From the NCBI GenBank assembly GCA_944385445.1, contig CALWXF010000001.1, positions 186,001-250,000 on the forward strand: DNA of 64,000 nt, in the 5' to 3' direction. Of the stretch, positions 1 to 8,478 are shown one piece after another. Position numbers and translations under genes: made by a program. Under the pieces are notes generated by a model, which was given only the letters and a program-made list of their open reading frames with translations, did not search any database and was not told where the DNA came from. How positions within the stretch are numbered: the stretch's first letter is position 1; the number at the start of each line of letters is the position of its first letter. The DNA is from an uncultured Oscillospiraceae bacterium. Lineage in GTDB: Bacteria; Bacillota; Clostridia; Oscillospirales; Oscillospiraceae.

Positions 1-2063
1 TCCAGGGGAAACGCCTCCAGCTGGGACAGGGGGTAGAGTACCGTCACATTTCCCCCGTTGGAGAGAAAATAGGGCCAGGTCTGCTGCACGGAGGACACAG
101 ACAAGGAAATGGGGCTGGAGACCTGATCCAGGGGATAGAACGTGGAAGTCCCGGTGTCCACATCATCATAGCGTACTTGAGTGGTCCCGTCGTCCCCTTC
201 CACCACGCCAGCACAGTACTGGCTGGCCTTTTCCTCCAGGGTTAGCCCGGTCAGAGACAGAGAGCCCGTCCCCAACTGATTCAGGTGCACGAACTTCTCC
301 TGTTGATAGTCAAATTGGGTGATGCCGTCGAAGGCGATGCCGGCGGTGGAGGTGGGGGCCAGCTTCCGCCCTGCACACAGGGCCCGATAGGTGTCGTCGT
401 CCACGAAACTCAGGGTGAAGGGCTGATATACCGTCTCATTCACAGGGGTGGACAGGTTCCTCATGTCCTGGCTCAGATCTTCCGGGCGGTAGGCGCCCAC
501 AAGAGAAAACTCCACCACCAGAGCTGCATTGTCTACGGTGCTGAGATCCCGAAGCTGCTGATTGAGTTGCTGTGGGGTGACATCCAGCTGCGAGGGGGTG
601 AAGGACAGCCGAAGGTCATAGGTGTCCCCGCCAAAGGCCCCTCCTACCGATTGGGCCAGGGAGGAGGAGAAGGAGGAGGCGGAGACAAAGAGCACCACAC
701 TGAGAAAGAGGCTGAACACCGTAGTGCGGTACTTCTTGGCGCTGCGCTTGTAGTACTTGACGCCTAAGACTCCGGGCAGGCCGAAGAGTTTCCGGGTCAG
801 GAGAGAGGGGCGCACCAGCTTTTTGGTGGAGTGGATGTCCTGGGACTGACGGATGGCCTCCATGGCGGACACTTTTGTGGCCCGGCGGGAGGGAATCCAG
901 GCGGAGAGGAGCACCGTCACCACACCCAGCACCACCGCAATGAGCACACCCATCCAGGACACATGAAGCCCCATGGGAACGGTAAATTCACTGCGAAGGG
1001 TGGCAAAAAGACCGCCTAAAATGCGCAGGGTGATGCCAATGCCCAGAATGCCGGACAGGACCCCCAGGGGGACGCCAATGGCGCTGAGGACCAGGGCCTC
1101 AAAGCGTACCATTTTCCGCATCTGTTTTTTTGTGGCCCCCAGGGAGGAGAGCAGCCCAAACTGCCGGGTACGTTCCGCCACCGAAATGGCAAAGGCGTTG
1201 TAGATGAGCACCACCGAGGCGGCAATGATGAGGACAAGGACAATGGCGGCCAGGCGGTAGATGACGGCGTAGAAGTTGCCGTATTGAGAGACACCGGCAT
1301 ACATCAGCACATTGCCGTTGTCCTGCTCCAGATGGTGGGCTTGCCGGAAGTCATAGGCCTGGCTCATCTTCTCCATAGACAGGTATACGTCGCACACCGT
1401 ATCACCTGTTAAAGTTGGGTCAGCGGCAGTGAAGACGGTATATCCCGGGGCAAAGTAGTCCTCCATGTCCCAACGCTGGCAGATGCCCACCACAGTAAAG
1501 GTACGGGCTTGGGTGTTTTCCAGTGTCTCGGCGATTTCCGGGCTGTAGGGGTTGCTCTGGTCCAGGACGAAGCCGTCGGACATACGTTCCCCCAATTCCA
1601 GGGTGAGGGTGTCTCCCACCTGATAGTGCTGGGAGGTGTTGTCCAAAAAGTGCTGGGGCAGCACGATTTCATCGGGAGAGGTGGGCATGCGGCCCTGGGT
1701 GAGGTGGATGGGGAGCAGATCAGCCCCGGTATCTGACAGGCCCAGCACATAGAAATAGGGTTTGTACTCGTTGAGACTGCCCTCTGCCTTGGCGTAGCCC
1801 AGGTGCTGCAAGTAGACGGATTCTTTCACCCCCTGGGCTTGGGACAACTCCTGATATTGGGCATAGGTGGTGTTCTCCTGGCCCACATGCCAACTGCCCG
1901 AGGTGTATACCTCCTGATCAAACAAATACCGTTGGAAGCTGGTGGCGAAGGTGGTCACGGCGCACAACATGGCAGTGGACAGAATGATGCCGATGATGGT
2001 GACCAGGGTGCGGGTGCGGTTTTGCTTGAGAGATTGAAGGGTGAGCTTGTGCAGCACGTTCAT
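1..2063 (-). CDS. ABC transporter permease, MacB/FtsX family (C-terminus beyond window)
   Basis: The reading frame stays open from an ATG at 2063 to the left edge (about 687 residues), so the end of the gene is missing. The protein has an N-terminal membrane helix after MNVLHKLTLQSLKQNRTR and then a large extracytoplasmic region of roughly 200 residues. An FtsX-type block of three helices follows (around residues 265-390), containing the family motif RQFGLLSSLGATKKQ. A fourth helix begins a second half (KKYRTTVFSLFLS) and leads into another outside domain. The ATG overlaps the stop of the upstream ATPase gene (ATGA), so the two are translationally coupled. Together they should form an exporter or peptide-detoxification transporter under the adjacent two-component system. 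The substrate cannot be told from sequence. Confidence 0.9.
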   Translation of the reverse strand, partial: MNVLHKLTLQSLKQNRTRTLVTIIGIILSTAMLCAVTTFATSFQRYLFDQEVYTSGSWHVGQENTTYAQYQELSQAQGVKESVYLQHLGYAKAEGSLNEYKPYFYVLGLSDTGADLLPIHLTQGRMPTSPDEIVLPQHFLDNTSQHYQVGDTLTLELGERMSDGFVLDQSNPYSPEIAETLENTQARTFTVVGICQRWDMEDYFAPGYTVFTAADPTLTGDTVCDVYLSMEKMSQAYDFRQAHHLEQDNGNVLMYAGVSQYGNFYAVIYRLAAIVLVLIIAASVVLIYNAFAISVAERTRQFGLLSSLGATKKQMRKMVRFEALVLSAIGVPLGVLSGILGIGITLRILGGLFATLRSEFTVPMGLHVSWMGVLIAVVLGVVTVLLSAWIPSRRATKVSAMEAIRQSQDIHSTKKLVRPSLLTRKLFGLPGVLGVKYYKRSAKKYRTTVFSLFLSVVLFVSASSFSSSLAQSVGGAFGGDTYDLRLSFTPSQLDVTPQQLNQQLRDLSTVDNAALVVEFSLVGAYRPEDLSQDMRNLSTPVNETVYQPFTLSFVDDDTYRALCAGRKLAPTSTAGIAFDGITQFDYQQEKFVHLNQLGTGSLSLTGLTLEEKASQYCAGVVEGDDGTTQVRYDDVDTGTSTFYPLDQVSSPISLSVSSVQQTWPYFLSNGGNVTVLYPLSQLEAFPL

Positions 2064-2743
2064 GGGCGGATCACCTCGTCCCGCACAATTTTGCCGTCCT
2101 CAATGGCGATGACCCGGTCGGCCTGGAGGGCCAGCTGTTCGTCGTGGGTGATGACGATGAGGGTCTGGTGGTAGGTGCGGTTGGACAGGCGCAGCAGGTC
2201 CACAATCTCCTGGCTGTTTTTGGAGTCCAGGTTTCCCGTGGGCTCGTCGGCCAGCACCACCGCCGGGGCGTTCATCAGGGCCCGGCCGATGGACACCCGC
2301 TGCTGCTGGCCCCCGGAGAGCTGGTTGGGCAGATGCCGCTCTCTCCCCCGCAGTCCCAGAGTGTCCAGCAGTTCGTTCAGACGTTTGGGGTTCACCTTCT
2401 GTCCGTCCAGCAGCACCGGAAGGGTCATATTCTCCACCACGTCCAGCACGGGGATGAGGTTGTAAAACTGATAGATGAGCCCAACCTGACGGCGGCGGAA
2501 GATGGCCAGCTTCTCCTCGCTCTGGGCGTACACGTCGCAGCCGTCCACATACACCTTGCCGCTGGTGGGTTTGTCCACGCCTCCCAGCAGGTGCAGCAGG
2601 GTGGACTTGCCCGACCCGGAGGGGCCGATGATGGCCACAAATTCCCCTCGGTTTACGGAGAAGGACACGTCGTCCAGGGCTTTCACTTCATTTTCCCCGG
2701 CGCCGTAGGTTTTGCACAAGTGCTCCACACGAAGCAGTTCCAT
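2060..2743 (-). CDS. ABC transporter ATP-binding protein, MacB/LolD type
   Basis: This is a cytoplasmic ATPase of about 227 residues that powers the permease encoded next. Walker A is GPSGSGKST near residue 40, the signature is LSGGQQQR, Walker B is VVLADEPTGNLD, and the H-loop is VITHDE. The GNLD after Walker B is typical of the MacB/LolD/BceA branch. Two in-frame ATGs lie close together. The one at 2743 sits 7 bases after AAAGGAGG, while the one at 2749 sits only 1 base after it, so 2743 is preferred. The gene is downstream of the two-component genes but has its own promoter region (2773-2826). Confidence 0.93.
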   Translation of the reverse strand: MELLRVEHLCKTYGAGENEVKALDDVSFSVNRGEFVAIIGPSGSGKSTLLHLLGGVDKPTSGKVYVDGCDVYAQSEEKLAIFRRRQVGLIYQFYNLIPVLDVVENMTLPVLLDGQKVNPKRLNELLDTLGLRGRERHLPNQLSGGQQQRVSIGRALMNAPAVVLADEPTGNLDSKNSQEIVDLLRLSNRTYHQTLIVITHDEQLALQADRVIAIEDGKIVRDEVIRP

Positions 2744-2772
2744 GTTCATTCCTCCTTTGGGATTGTGGTACC

Positions 2773-2826
2773 ATCTTACCAGACCCAGGTGACAGGCCGG
2801 TGACTTTCAGGTGACAGATCCGTCAC
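2773..2826 (-). promoter_or_regulatory. Promoter of the ABC exporter with three 11-base-phased direct repeats
   Basis: On the minus strand GTCACC occurs at 2810-2815, 2799-2804 and 2788-2793, spaced exactly 11 bases apart. A further GTGACG lies at 2821-2826. An extended -10 (TGGTAAGAT, hexamer 2773-2778) lies downstream, so the missing -35 would overlap the middle repeat. Direct repeats on one face of the helix are the usual binding pattern of OmpR-family regulators. Inference: this is the target of the response regulator at 3997-4671. Confidence 0.55.
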
Positions 2827-2840
2827 AAAAGGAAATCAAA

Positions 2841-2964
2841 AGCCTCCCTTGTGCAAAGGGAGGTGGCACGGCGTAAGCCGTGACGGAGGGATTGACGGTT
2901 CCAGGGCAGGGACAATCCCCCAGTCTGCCTGGCGGCAGACAGCCCCCTTTACACAAGGGGGCCT
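2841..2964 (+). repeat. MITE-like palindromic repeat, copy 1 of 2
   Basis: This is a non-coding element of about 124 bp. Its ends are inverted repeats of each other, and each end is itself a hairpin (CCTCCCTT...AAAGGGAGG and CCCCCTTTACACAAGGGGG). Internal stems are CACGGC-gtaa-GCCGTG, GGGATTG/CAATCCC and GTCTGCC-tggc-GGCAGAC. The second copy at 9199-9322 has the same orientation, with paired substitutions in the internal stems. It lies between the histidine kinase stop and the exporter promoter and may also act as a terminator for the kinase transcript. Confidence 0.85.
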
Positions 2965-3004
2965 ATGGCTGGGGTGCAAGAGGCATCCAGCAAAAAGAGG
3001 GCTG

Positions 3005-4000
3005 TCACACAGCCCCCTTGTAAAATCGTAACACAAATTGTGCCCCCTGGGGAGTGCGGTTGCGGGCCTGGATGGTGCCGCCCTGCCCGGTGACAATGCG
3101 CTGGGTCAGGGACAGGCCGATGCCAAAGCCGTGGGACGTGCGGGAAGAGCCCCGGTAGAACCGCTCAAAGAGGTGGGGCAGGTCCTGGGGGTCAATCCCC
3201 GGCCCGGTGTCCTCCACCACCAGCTCACTAAAGAGGGCATTTTCCCGCCCACGAACGGTAATAGAACCCCCGGCAGGAGTGTGCTCCATGGCGTTTTTGA
3301 TGAGATTGCCAACTCCTTCCGCCGTCCAGTGCACATCTCCAATAAAGGAGCCGGAGCACTCCACGGAGAAGGTCTGCTCCCGCAGCTCCATGGGGATGAG
3401 GAAGGGGGCGGCGGCTTGGCGCACCACCTCCTCCAGGGGGACGGTGTCCGAGCGGAAGGGGATGGTGCCCGCCTCCAGCTTAGAGAGTTTCAGAAGGGTG
3501 GTCACCAGCCAGTCCATCTGGCTCAGCAACTGATAGAGCTCCCGGCACAGCTTGGCCCGCCGCTGGGGGGTGAGGTCCTCTTTGTACAGCAGCTCCGCCA
3601 CCAGATTCATGGAGGTGAGGGGAGTGCGCAGCTGGTGGGATAGGTCGGCCAGGGAGTTGGCCAGGTATACCTTGTCCGCTTGCAGGGCCTGCTGTTGTTC
3701 CCGCAGCCGCACCGTCATCTTGTGGATTTCACTGCGGAGAATGCCCAGTTCCCCCTCGCGGTATTCCTCCACCCCCAGGTGCTCCTCCCCGTGGAGAATG
3801 CGGTTGAGGGTCTGGGAGAGCTGGGCCAGTTCCCGGTCGGTGCGGGCGGCGTTCCACTCTGCCAAGCCCCAAAAGCCCAGGCACAGGGGGAGAAGGAGCA
3901 GCCCCTGGAGTCCGCCCAGGTACCACCCGAACCCGGTGGCAGCCCCGGTGAGGGCCAGATACAGCAGCCGGGTGACGGTCTTGTGCTCCAAGGGATTCAC
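3005..4000 (-). CDS. Sensor histidine kinase
   Basis: This membrane histidine kinase has 331 residues. Two closely spaced membrane helices (about residues 10-30 and 31-47) leave almost no extracellular loop, a layout typical of kinases that sense through a partner transporter. The HisKA motif SHQLRTPLTSM carries the phosphorylated His near residue 122. The ATPase domain has NLIKNAMEHTP (N box), DTGPGI (G1), LFERFYRG (F box) and GFGIGLSL (G2). It starts at a GTG that overlaps the stop of the response regulator (GTGA). Inference: with 3997-4671 and the exporter at 1-2743 it forms a stress-responsive regulation-transport module. Confidence 0.93.
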   Translation of the reverse strand: MNPLEHKTVTRLLYLALTGAATGFGWYLGGLQGLLLLPLCLGFWGLAEWNAARTDRELAQLSQTLNRILHGEEHLGVEEYREGELGILRSEIHKMTVRLREQQQALQADKVYLANSLADLSHQLRTPLTSMNLVAELLYKEDLTPQRRAKLCRELYQLLSQMDWLVTTLLKLSKLEAGTIPFRSDTVPLEEVVRQAAAPFLIPMELREQTFSVECSGSFIGDVHWTAEGVGNLIKNAMEHTPAGGSITVRGRENALFSELVVEDTGPGIDPQDLPHLFERFYRGSSRTSHGFGIGLSLTQRIVTGQGGTIQARNRTPQGAQFVLRFYKGAV

Positions 4001-4671
4001 CTCATTTCCGCCTTATAGCCCAGACCCCGCACGGTTTTGATGAGGGTGGGGCTTTGGGGGTCGTCCTCGATTTTCTCCCGTAGCCGCTTGATGTACACCG
4101 TCAGGGTGTTGTCGTTGACAAAGTCTCCGGCAATGTCCCAGATGCCCTCCAGCAGCTGACTTCGGGTGAGCACGGCCCCGGGGTGGTTGAGGAACATCAG
4201 CAGCAGCCGATACTCCAGAGCGGACAGGTTCAGGTCCCGGCCGTCCTTGGTGGCGGTGCCCCGCACGGTGTCCACCTCCACACGGCCCAGGCGCACCAGC
4301 CCGCCGCCGCTGCCTGTGCGCCGCAGCACATTTTTGATGCGCATGAGCAGTTCCCGGGGGCGGAAGGGCTTGGGAATGTAGTCGTCCGCCCCCACCTCGA
4401 ACCCGGTGACGGTGCTGTACTCGTCCCCGGAGGCGGTGAGGAAAATCACCGGAAGGTGGTACAGGGCCTTCACCGCCGAGCACACCGCAAAGCCGTTGCC
4501 GTCAGAAAGGGAGATGTCCAGCAGGATGAGGTCGAACTGCTCTTGTTCCAGCCGCTCCAGGGCCAGGGCCTGGCCCGATGCGCAGCTCACCCGGAAGCCC
4601 TCCCCCTCCAAATACTCGGTGAGGTTGTCCACAATGTGTCTGTCGTCTTCCACTAAGAGAATGGATTGCAT
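3997..4671 (-). CDS. OmpR/PhoB-family response regulator
   Basis: The 224-residue regulator has a receiver domain with the acidic pair E8/D9, phospho-acceptor D52 (DLILLDIS), T in FLTAS and K in IPKPF. A C-terminal winged helix follows (LNLSALEYRLLLMFLNHPG ... VYIKRLREKIE, ending GLGYKAEMR). The ATG at 4671 was chosen because the receiver fold begins immediately there (MQSILLVEDD); the frame stays open upstream but without family similarity. It is the first gene of the kinase operon and is coupled to the kinase by a GTGA overlap. The phased repeats upstream of the ABC exporter are its likely target. Confidence 0.93.
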   Translation of the reverse strand: MQSILLVEDDRHIVDNLTEYLEGEGFRVSCASGQALALERLEQEQFDLILLDISLSDGNGFAVCSAVKALYHLPVIFLTASGDEYSTVTGFEVGADDYIPKPFRPRELLMRIKNVLRRTGSGGGLVRLGRVEVDTVRGTATKDGRDLNLSALEYRLLLMFLNHPGAVLTRSQLLEGIWDIAGDFVNDNTLTVYIKRLREKIEDDPQSPTLIKTVRGLGYKAEMR

Positions 4672-4795
4672 AGTTTCACCCGCCTTTTTTGTCATGATAC
4701 CATACATGCATGCCTTTTTCCAGGGAGAAGCATGCCAAGAGTAACAGGAAGGCTTTCTCTTCTCCAATTTCTCAGGAGAATGTCCCCATCTTGGC

Positions 4796-5307
4796 GGGGA
4801 CGCTCCGCTGGGGTGACTTTTGTTCGGGCAAAAGTCACCAAAACCCGCCTAGGGCGTTCCCCCCTAGGTACCCCCCTTGGGGTACGAGGCTGGGCCTGCG
4901 TCAAGTCTCAGTTCGGCCCGTAACCCTTGCTGTGGCGCCTAGTCGTGCCACCACACCAGGCCACCTTGGGCAGCTGGCCCTATCGCCAGGTGGTTTCCAC
5001 ATCCGGGCCTACCCTGGAGAAGCGGCGTTCCCGCCGCCGGGAGCCAGGCTATCCGCAACTGGGAACAGTTGCACACCATGGTAAGGCCCTGAAGGTAGAA
5101 GTTTGTTTGCCATAGAAGCTGAAACTTACAATAGAATTGCCATGCCATCTATGTGACCCCGCCGGGCCAAGGGCCGAATAGAGGAAGGTGCACCCTCCGC
5201 CCAGTACCGGCGGGGGTGGATTCCACAAGGCGGGGGAAGGCCCCGCCTTTGGCGATTCTTTCCCCCATTTCTCATCGGGGAGAAATGGGGCCCAGCGGAG
5301 CGTCCCC
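4796..5307 (-). repeat. Large structured repeat, copy A (inverted relative to copies B and C)
   Basis: This non-coding element of about 510 bp fills the gap between the response regulator and metN. It is bounded by GGGGACGCTCCGCTGGGG at 4796 and the inverse CCCAGCGGAGCGTCCCC ending at 5307. Just inside are two perfect terminal hairpins: GGTGACTTTTG/CAAAAGTCACC (4812-4839) and CCCCATTTCTC/GAGAAATGGGG (5263-5290). Internal palindromes include CCTAGGG-CGTTCCC-CCCTAGG and GGCGGG..CCCGCC blocks. Copies B and C share the order of blocks but differ in stem sequence. Short open frames inside read differently in each copy and are not genes. The rest of the 4672-5455 gap holds only the metN promoter. 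Confidence 0.85.
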
Positions 5308-5391
5308 ACCGGGGGCGCAGGTTTGCGCCGGAGAAATCGGAGAAGGGAAGACTTTCAGGGTACGGAAAGGGAGCCTAGGGCGTATCCCCTA

Positions 5392-5420
5392 TTGACACAG
5401 TAGGAAAATTGTCATAGAAT
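5392..5420 (+). promoter_or_regulatory. Sigma-A promoter of metNI
   Basis: TTGACA (5392-5397), a 17-base spacer and TAGAAT (5415-5420) lie 36 bases before the metN start. It sits immediately beyond the repeat element. Confidence 0.7.
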
Positions 5421-5455
5421 CAAACCACTGTTTGAAAACAAAGGGAGAAGATCCT

Positions 5456-6460
5456 ATGATTGAGTTAAAACATATCACAAAACGCTTCCCCACCGCCGAA
5501 GGAGAGTTCACCGCCCTGAACGATGTGTCCCTGACCATTGGAGACGGGGACATCTTCGGCATCGTGGGCATGAGCGGGGCCGGCAAGTCCACCCTGGTGC
5601 GCTGCCTGAACCTGCTGGAGCGTCCCAGCGAGGGACAGGTGGTCATTGACGGGGAGGACCTGTGCGCCATGTCCACCAAGGAGCTGACCCGCCGCCGCCG
5701 CTCCATCAGCATGATTTTCCAGCACTTCAACCTGCTCATGCAGCGCACCTGCCTGGACAACATCTGCTTTCCCATGGAGATTGCGGGGAAGAAGGGGCCT
5801 GAGGTGAAGAAAAAGGCCCGGGAGCTGCTGGACATTGTGGGACTGCCCGACAAGGCGGACGCCTACCCCGCCCAGCTCTCCGGCGGCCAGAAGCAGCGCA
5901 TCGCCATCGCCCGGGCCCTGGCCTCCGACCCCAAAATTCTGCTGTGTGACGAGGCCACCTCCGCCCTGGACCCCAAGACCACCCGGGACATTCTGCGCCT
6001 CATCCAGGACATCAACCGCCGTCTGGGTATCACCGTGGTCATCATCACCCACGAGATGGGGGTCATTGAGGAGATCTGCTCCCATGTGGCCATTCTGGAC
6101 CACGGCGTGCTCCAGGAGACGGGGACAGTGGAGGAGACCTTCTCCAACCCCAAGACCGAGGCAGGCCGCCGTCTGGTGTACCCCGACGGGGTGGTGCTGG
6201 ACCAGCTGCCCACCTCCCACGTCATCCGCATCGCCTTCAACGGCAGCTCCTCCTATGAGCCCCTCATCGCCTCCCTGGCCATGGACTGCCAGGTGAAGGT
6301 GAATATCCTGGGTGCCGACACCCGCAACGTGGACGGCAAGGCCTTCGGCACCATGCTGTTGGGCCTGCCCGAGGATGCCGGGGAGCGGGAGCGGGCCATC
6401 CAGTACATCAAAAATCAACCCAATGTGACCATGGAGGAGGTGCACGACTATCATGGATGA
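5456..6460 (+). CDS. metN: Methionine ABC transporter ATP-binding protein MetN
   Basis: The 334-residue ATPase drives methionine import by the MetNIQ transporter. Walker A is GMSGAGKST (about 38-46), the signature LSGGQKQR (141-148), Walker B ILLCDE (161-166), and the H-loop IITHEMG. A C-terminal NIL domain (about residues 255-330) is the methionine-binding regulatory domain that separates MetN from other importer ATPases. The ATG at 5456 follows AGGGAGAAG with good spacing; a TTG 24 bases upstream has no ribosome site. The last 8 bases overlap metI (ATGGATGA). Confidence 0.95.
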   Translation: MIELKHITKRFPTAEGEFTALNDVSLTIGDGDIFGIVGMSGAGKSTLVRCLNLLERPSEGQVVIDGEDLCAMSTKELTRRRRSISMIFQHFNLLMQRTCLDNICFPMEIAGKKGPEVKKKARELLDIVGLPDKADAYPAQLSGGQKQRIAIARALASDPKILLCDEATSALDPKTTRDILRLIQDINRRLGITVVIITHEMGVIEEICSHVAILDHGVLQETGTVEETFSNPKTEAGRRLVYPDGVVLDQLPTSHVIRIAFNGSSSYEPLIASLAMDCQVKVNILGADTRNVDGKAFGTMLLGLPEDAGERERAIQYIKNQPNVTMEEVHDYHG

Positions 6461-7220
6461 ACTGTTTGGAACCCTGTTCGGCAACACCCCCCTGAGCCAG
6501 CAGATCGCCTATCTGCAAATGGAGCTGGGGAGTGCCATCTGGGAGACCATCTACTCCACCATTGTGGCCACCTTCTTCTCCTACGTCATCGGCCTGCCCC
6601 TGGGCGTCATTCTGGTCACGGGGGAGAAGGGCGGCGTGCGCCCCCTGCCCGGCTGGCTGATGAAGGTGCTCAACACCGTGGTAAACCTCCTGCGCTCCGT
6701 GCCCTTCCTCATCCTCATGGTCATGGTCATCCCTCTGTCCCGGATGATTGTGGGCACTTCTGTGGGCACCACCGCCTCCATCATTCCCCTGATCTGTGCC
6801 GCCTTCCCCTTTGTGGCCCGCCTGGTGGAGGCCTCTCTGCGGGAGACGGACAAGGGCATTCTGGAGGCCGCCCAGGCCATGGGCTGCACTCCCATGCAGA
6901 TCATCCGCAAGGTGATGCTGCCCGAGGCTCTGCCCTCCCTCCTCATCGGCTTCACCACCGCCTTTATCACCATTTTGAGCTATGGCGCCATGTCCGGCGC
7001 CATCGGCGGCGGCGGTCTGGGCAGCCTGGCCATCAACTACGGCTATCAGCGGCAGATGTATTTCATCCTCTATGTGTCTGTGGTGATTTTGGTGGTCATG
7101 GTCCAGGTGTTCCAGTCCCTGGGCACCCATTTCGCTGTGGCTCTGGACCGCCGGGTCACCAACAAGCGGTCCAAGTCTGCCCGGAAAGCACACCGGGGCG
7201 AGAAGGCCGGATTCCAATAA
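6453..7220 (+). CDS. metI: Methionine ABC transporter permease MetI
   Basis: The 255-residue membrane protein carries the binding-protein-dependent permease domain with about five helices. The EAA-like cytoplasmic loop reads EAAQAMGCTPMQIIRKVMLPEALP, split here as EAAQAMGCTPMQ and the following IIRKV. It overlaps metN by 8 bases and is followed by a strong terminator, so metN-metI form one transcript. The C-terminus is longer than in typical MetI (about 217 residues) and ends in a basic tail. With MetN and the lipoprotein MetQ it makes the complete importer. Confidence 0.94.
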   Translation: MDELFGTLFGNTPLSQQIAYLQMELGSAIWETIYSTIVATFFSYVIGLPLGVILVTGEKGGVRPLPGWLMKVLNTVVNLLRSVPFLILMVMVIPLSRMIVGTSVGTTASIIPLICAAFPFVARLVEASLRETDKGILEAAQAMGCTPMQIIRKVMLPEALPSLLIGFTTAFITILSYGAMSGAIGGGGLGSLAINYGYQRQMYFILYVSVVILVVMVQVFQSLGTHFAVALDRRVTNKRSKSARKAHRGEKAGFQ

Positions 7221-7227
7221 GCTGTAT

Positions 7228-7266
7228 AAAACCGAGAGAGCGAGCGGCTCTCTCGGTTTTGCTTTT
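7228..7266 (+). terminator. Intrinsic terminator of metNI
   Basis: A 14-bp stem (AAAACCGAGAGAGC/GCTCTCTCGGTTTT) with a five-base loop is followed by GCTTTT. It separates metNI from the T-box leader and metQ. Confidence 0.85.
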
Positions 7267-7280
7267 GTGCAATCTGCTGA

Positions 7281-7309
7281 TTGACTTTTTCCCAGCGGGT
7301 GGATATACT
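7281..7309 (+). promoter_or_regulatory. Sigma-A promoter of the T-box/metQ transcript
   Basis: TTGACT (7281-7286), a 17-base spacer and TATACT (7304-7309) lie just before the T-box leader. metQ is therefore a separate transcription unit from metNI. Confidence 0.75.
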
Positions 7310-7334
7310 TTTGCCCAGTAAAACAAAATACGGT

Positions 7335-7638
7335 TTCACAAAGGCAATGAAGAGAAGAGTAGGCGTGAAGATACGGCACAGAGAGCCCGGGTAGCTGCAA
7401 ACGGGTACGGAAGGTCACGGTGAACATGGTCTTGGAGCTGCGCACCGACTGCAAGGGCCCTTGCATAGGCTGCGACGGGAGTGCCCGTCATCGCACAGGA
7501 GTATCGGATGGTAGTAGCTCACCCTCCCGCACTCTCTAAGGCGACTTCCCGTGAGGGGGTCGTGAACCAAGGTGGTACCACGAAGCGAAGGCTCTCGTCC
7601 TTGACAGAAGTTTACTCTGTTGAGGGCGTTTTTGTTTT
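7335..7638 (+). promoter_or_regulatory. T-box leader (tRNA-sensing riboswitch), probably methionine-specific
   Basis: The invariant T-box sequence AAGGTGGTACCACG (7569-7582) precedes a terminator stem, CGTCCTTGACAG/CTGTTGAGGGCG (7596-7628), followed by TTTTTGTTTT. Stem I landmarks are GAAGAGTAG near 7350, CAGAGAGCC near 7380 and the specifier loop GTGAACATGGTCTTGGAG (7420-7437). ATG at 7426-7428 can serve as a methionine specifier, which fits the gene downstream. Known role of the class: uncharged tRNA stabilises the antiterminator and allows read-through into metQ. Confidence 0.9.
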
Positions 7639-7663
7639 ATGTATCGAAAAAGGAGAGGTTTTT

Positions 7664-8473
7664 ATGAAAAAGAAGATTTTAGCTCTGACCCTGGCCTGTG
7701 CGGCCACCCTGTCCCTGCTGGCTGGCTGCGGCGGCAAGAAAGACGACAAGACCGTGGTGGTAGGCGCTTCCCCCACCCCCCACGCCGGCATTCTGGAGGT
7801 GGCCAAGGAGATTATGGCCGAAGAGGGATATACCCTGGAGATCAAGTCGTTCAACGACTACATTGTCCCCAACCAGGCGGTGGAGGACGGCTCCATTGAC
7901 GCCAACTACTTCCAGCACATCACCTACATGAACAACTTCAATGAGGAAAACGGCACCCACCTGGTGAGCGTGGCTGAGATTCACTACGAGCCCTTCGGCC
8001 TGTATGCGGGCAAGACTGCCTCTCTGGACGCTCTGCCCGACGGCGCTCAGATCGCCGTGCCCAACGACGCCACCAACGAGGCCCGGGCCCTGCTGCTGCT
8101 GGAGCAGGAGGGGCTCATCACCCTGAACAAGGACGCCGGCATCAACGCCACCATCCTGGACATTGTGGAGAACCCCAAGAACCTGGACATCGTGGAGCTG
8201 GAGGCCGCCCAGATTCCCTCCCGCCTGGCGGATGTGGACCTGGCGGTCATCAACGGCAACTATGCCATTGGCGCTGGCTTGAAGGTGTCCGACGCCCTGG
8301 CCGTTGAGTCGGCTGACGGCGCTGCTGCCACCGCCTATGTCAACGTCCTGGCGGTGAAAGAGGGCCGGGAGAACGACGAGGCCATCCAGGCCCTGGTGAA
8401 GGCCCTCAAGTCCGACGAGGTGAAGGAGTACATGGAGGAGACCTATCAGGGCTCTGTGGTGCCTGTGTTCTAA
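7664..8473 (+). CDS. metQ: Methionine-binding lipoprotein MetQ (NlpA family)
   Basis: The 269-residue extracellular lipoprotein captures methionine for MetNI. A lipoprotein signal ends in the lipobox LLAGC with Cys22. The mature part shows NlpA/MetQ family sequence (VVVGASPTPHAGILE, IPNQ-like VPNQAVEDGSIDANYFQH, AVPNDATNEARALLLL). ATG 7664 follows AAAAGGAGAGG, which is only exposed after the T-box terminator is read through. Frames extending upstream run through the leader RNA and are not used. Unusually for a metNIQ locus, only this subunit sits behind the T-box within the window. Confidence 0.95.
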   Translation: MKKKILALTLACAATLSLLAGCGGKKDDKTVVVGASPTPHAGILEVAKEIMAEEGYTLEIKSFNDYIVPNQAVEDGSIDANYFQHITYMNNFNEENGTHLVSVAEIHYEPFGLYAGKTASLDALPDGAQIAVPNDATNEARALLLLEQEGLITLNKDAGINATILDIVENPKNLDIVELEAAQIPSRLADVDLAVINGNYAIGAGLKVSDALAVESADGAAATAYVNVLAVKEGRENDEAIQALVKALKSDEVKEYMEETYQGSVVPVF

Positions 8474-8478
8474 GGCCC

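Noticed and set aside
4710..5084. Open frames inside the large repeat copies (for example 4710-5084 and 24935-25354).
   Set aside because: The frames are not conserved between copies, while the hairpins are. They carry no ribosome sites and cross the palindromes.
5432..5455. A longer MetN starting at TTG 5432.
   Set aside because: No ribosome site before it, while ATG 5456 has AGGGAGAAG at good distance and begins the family sequence.
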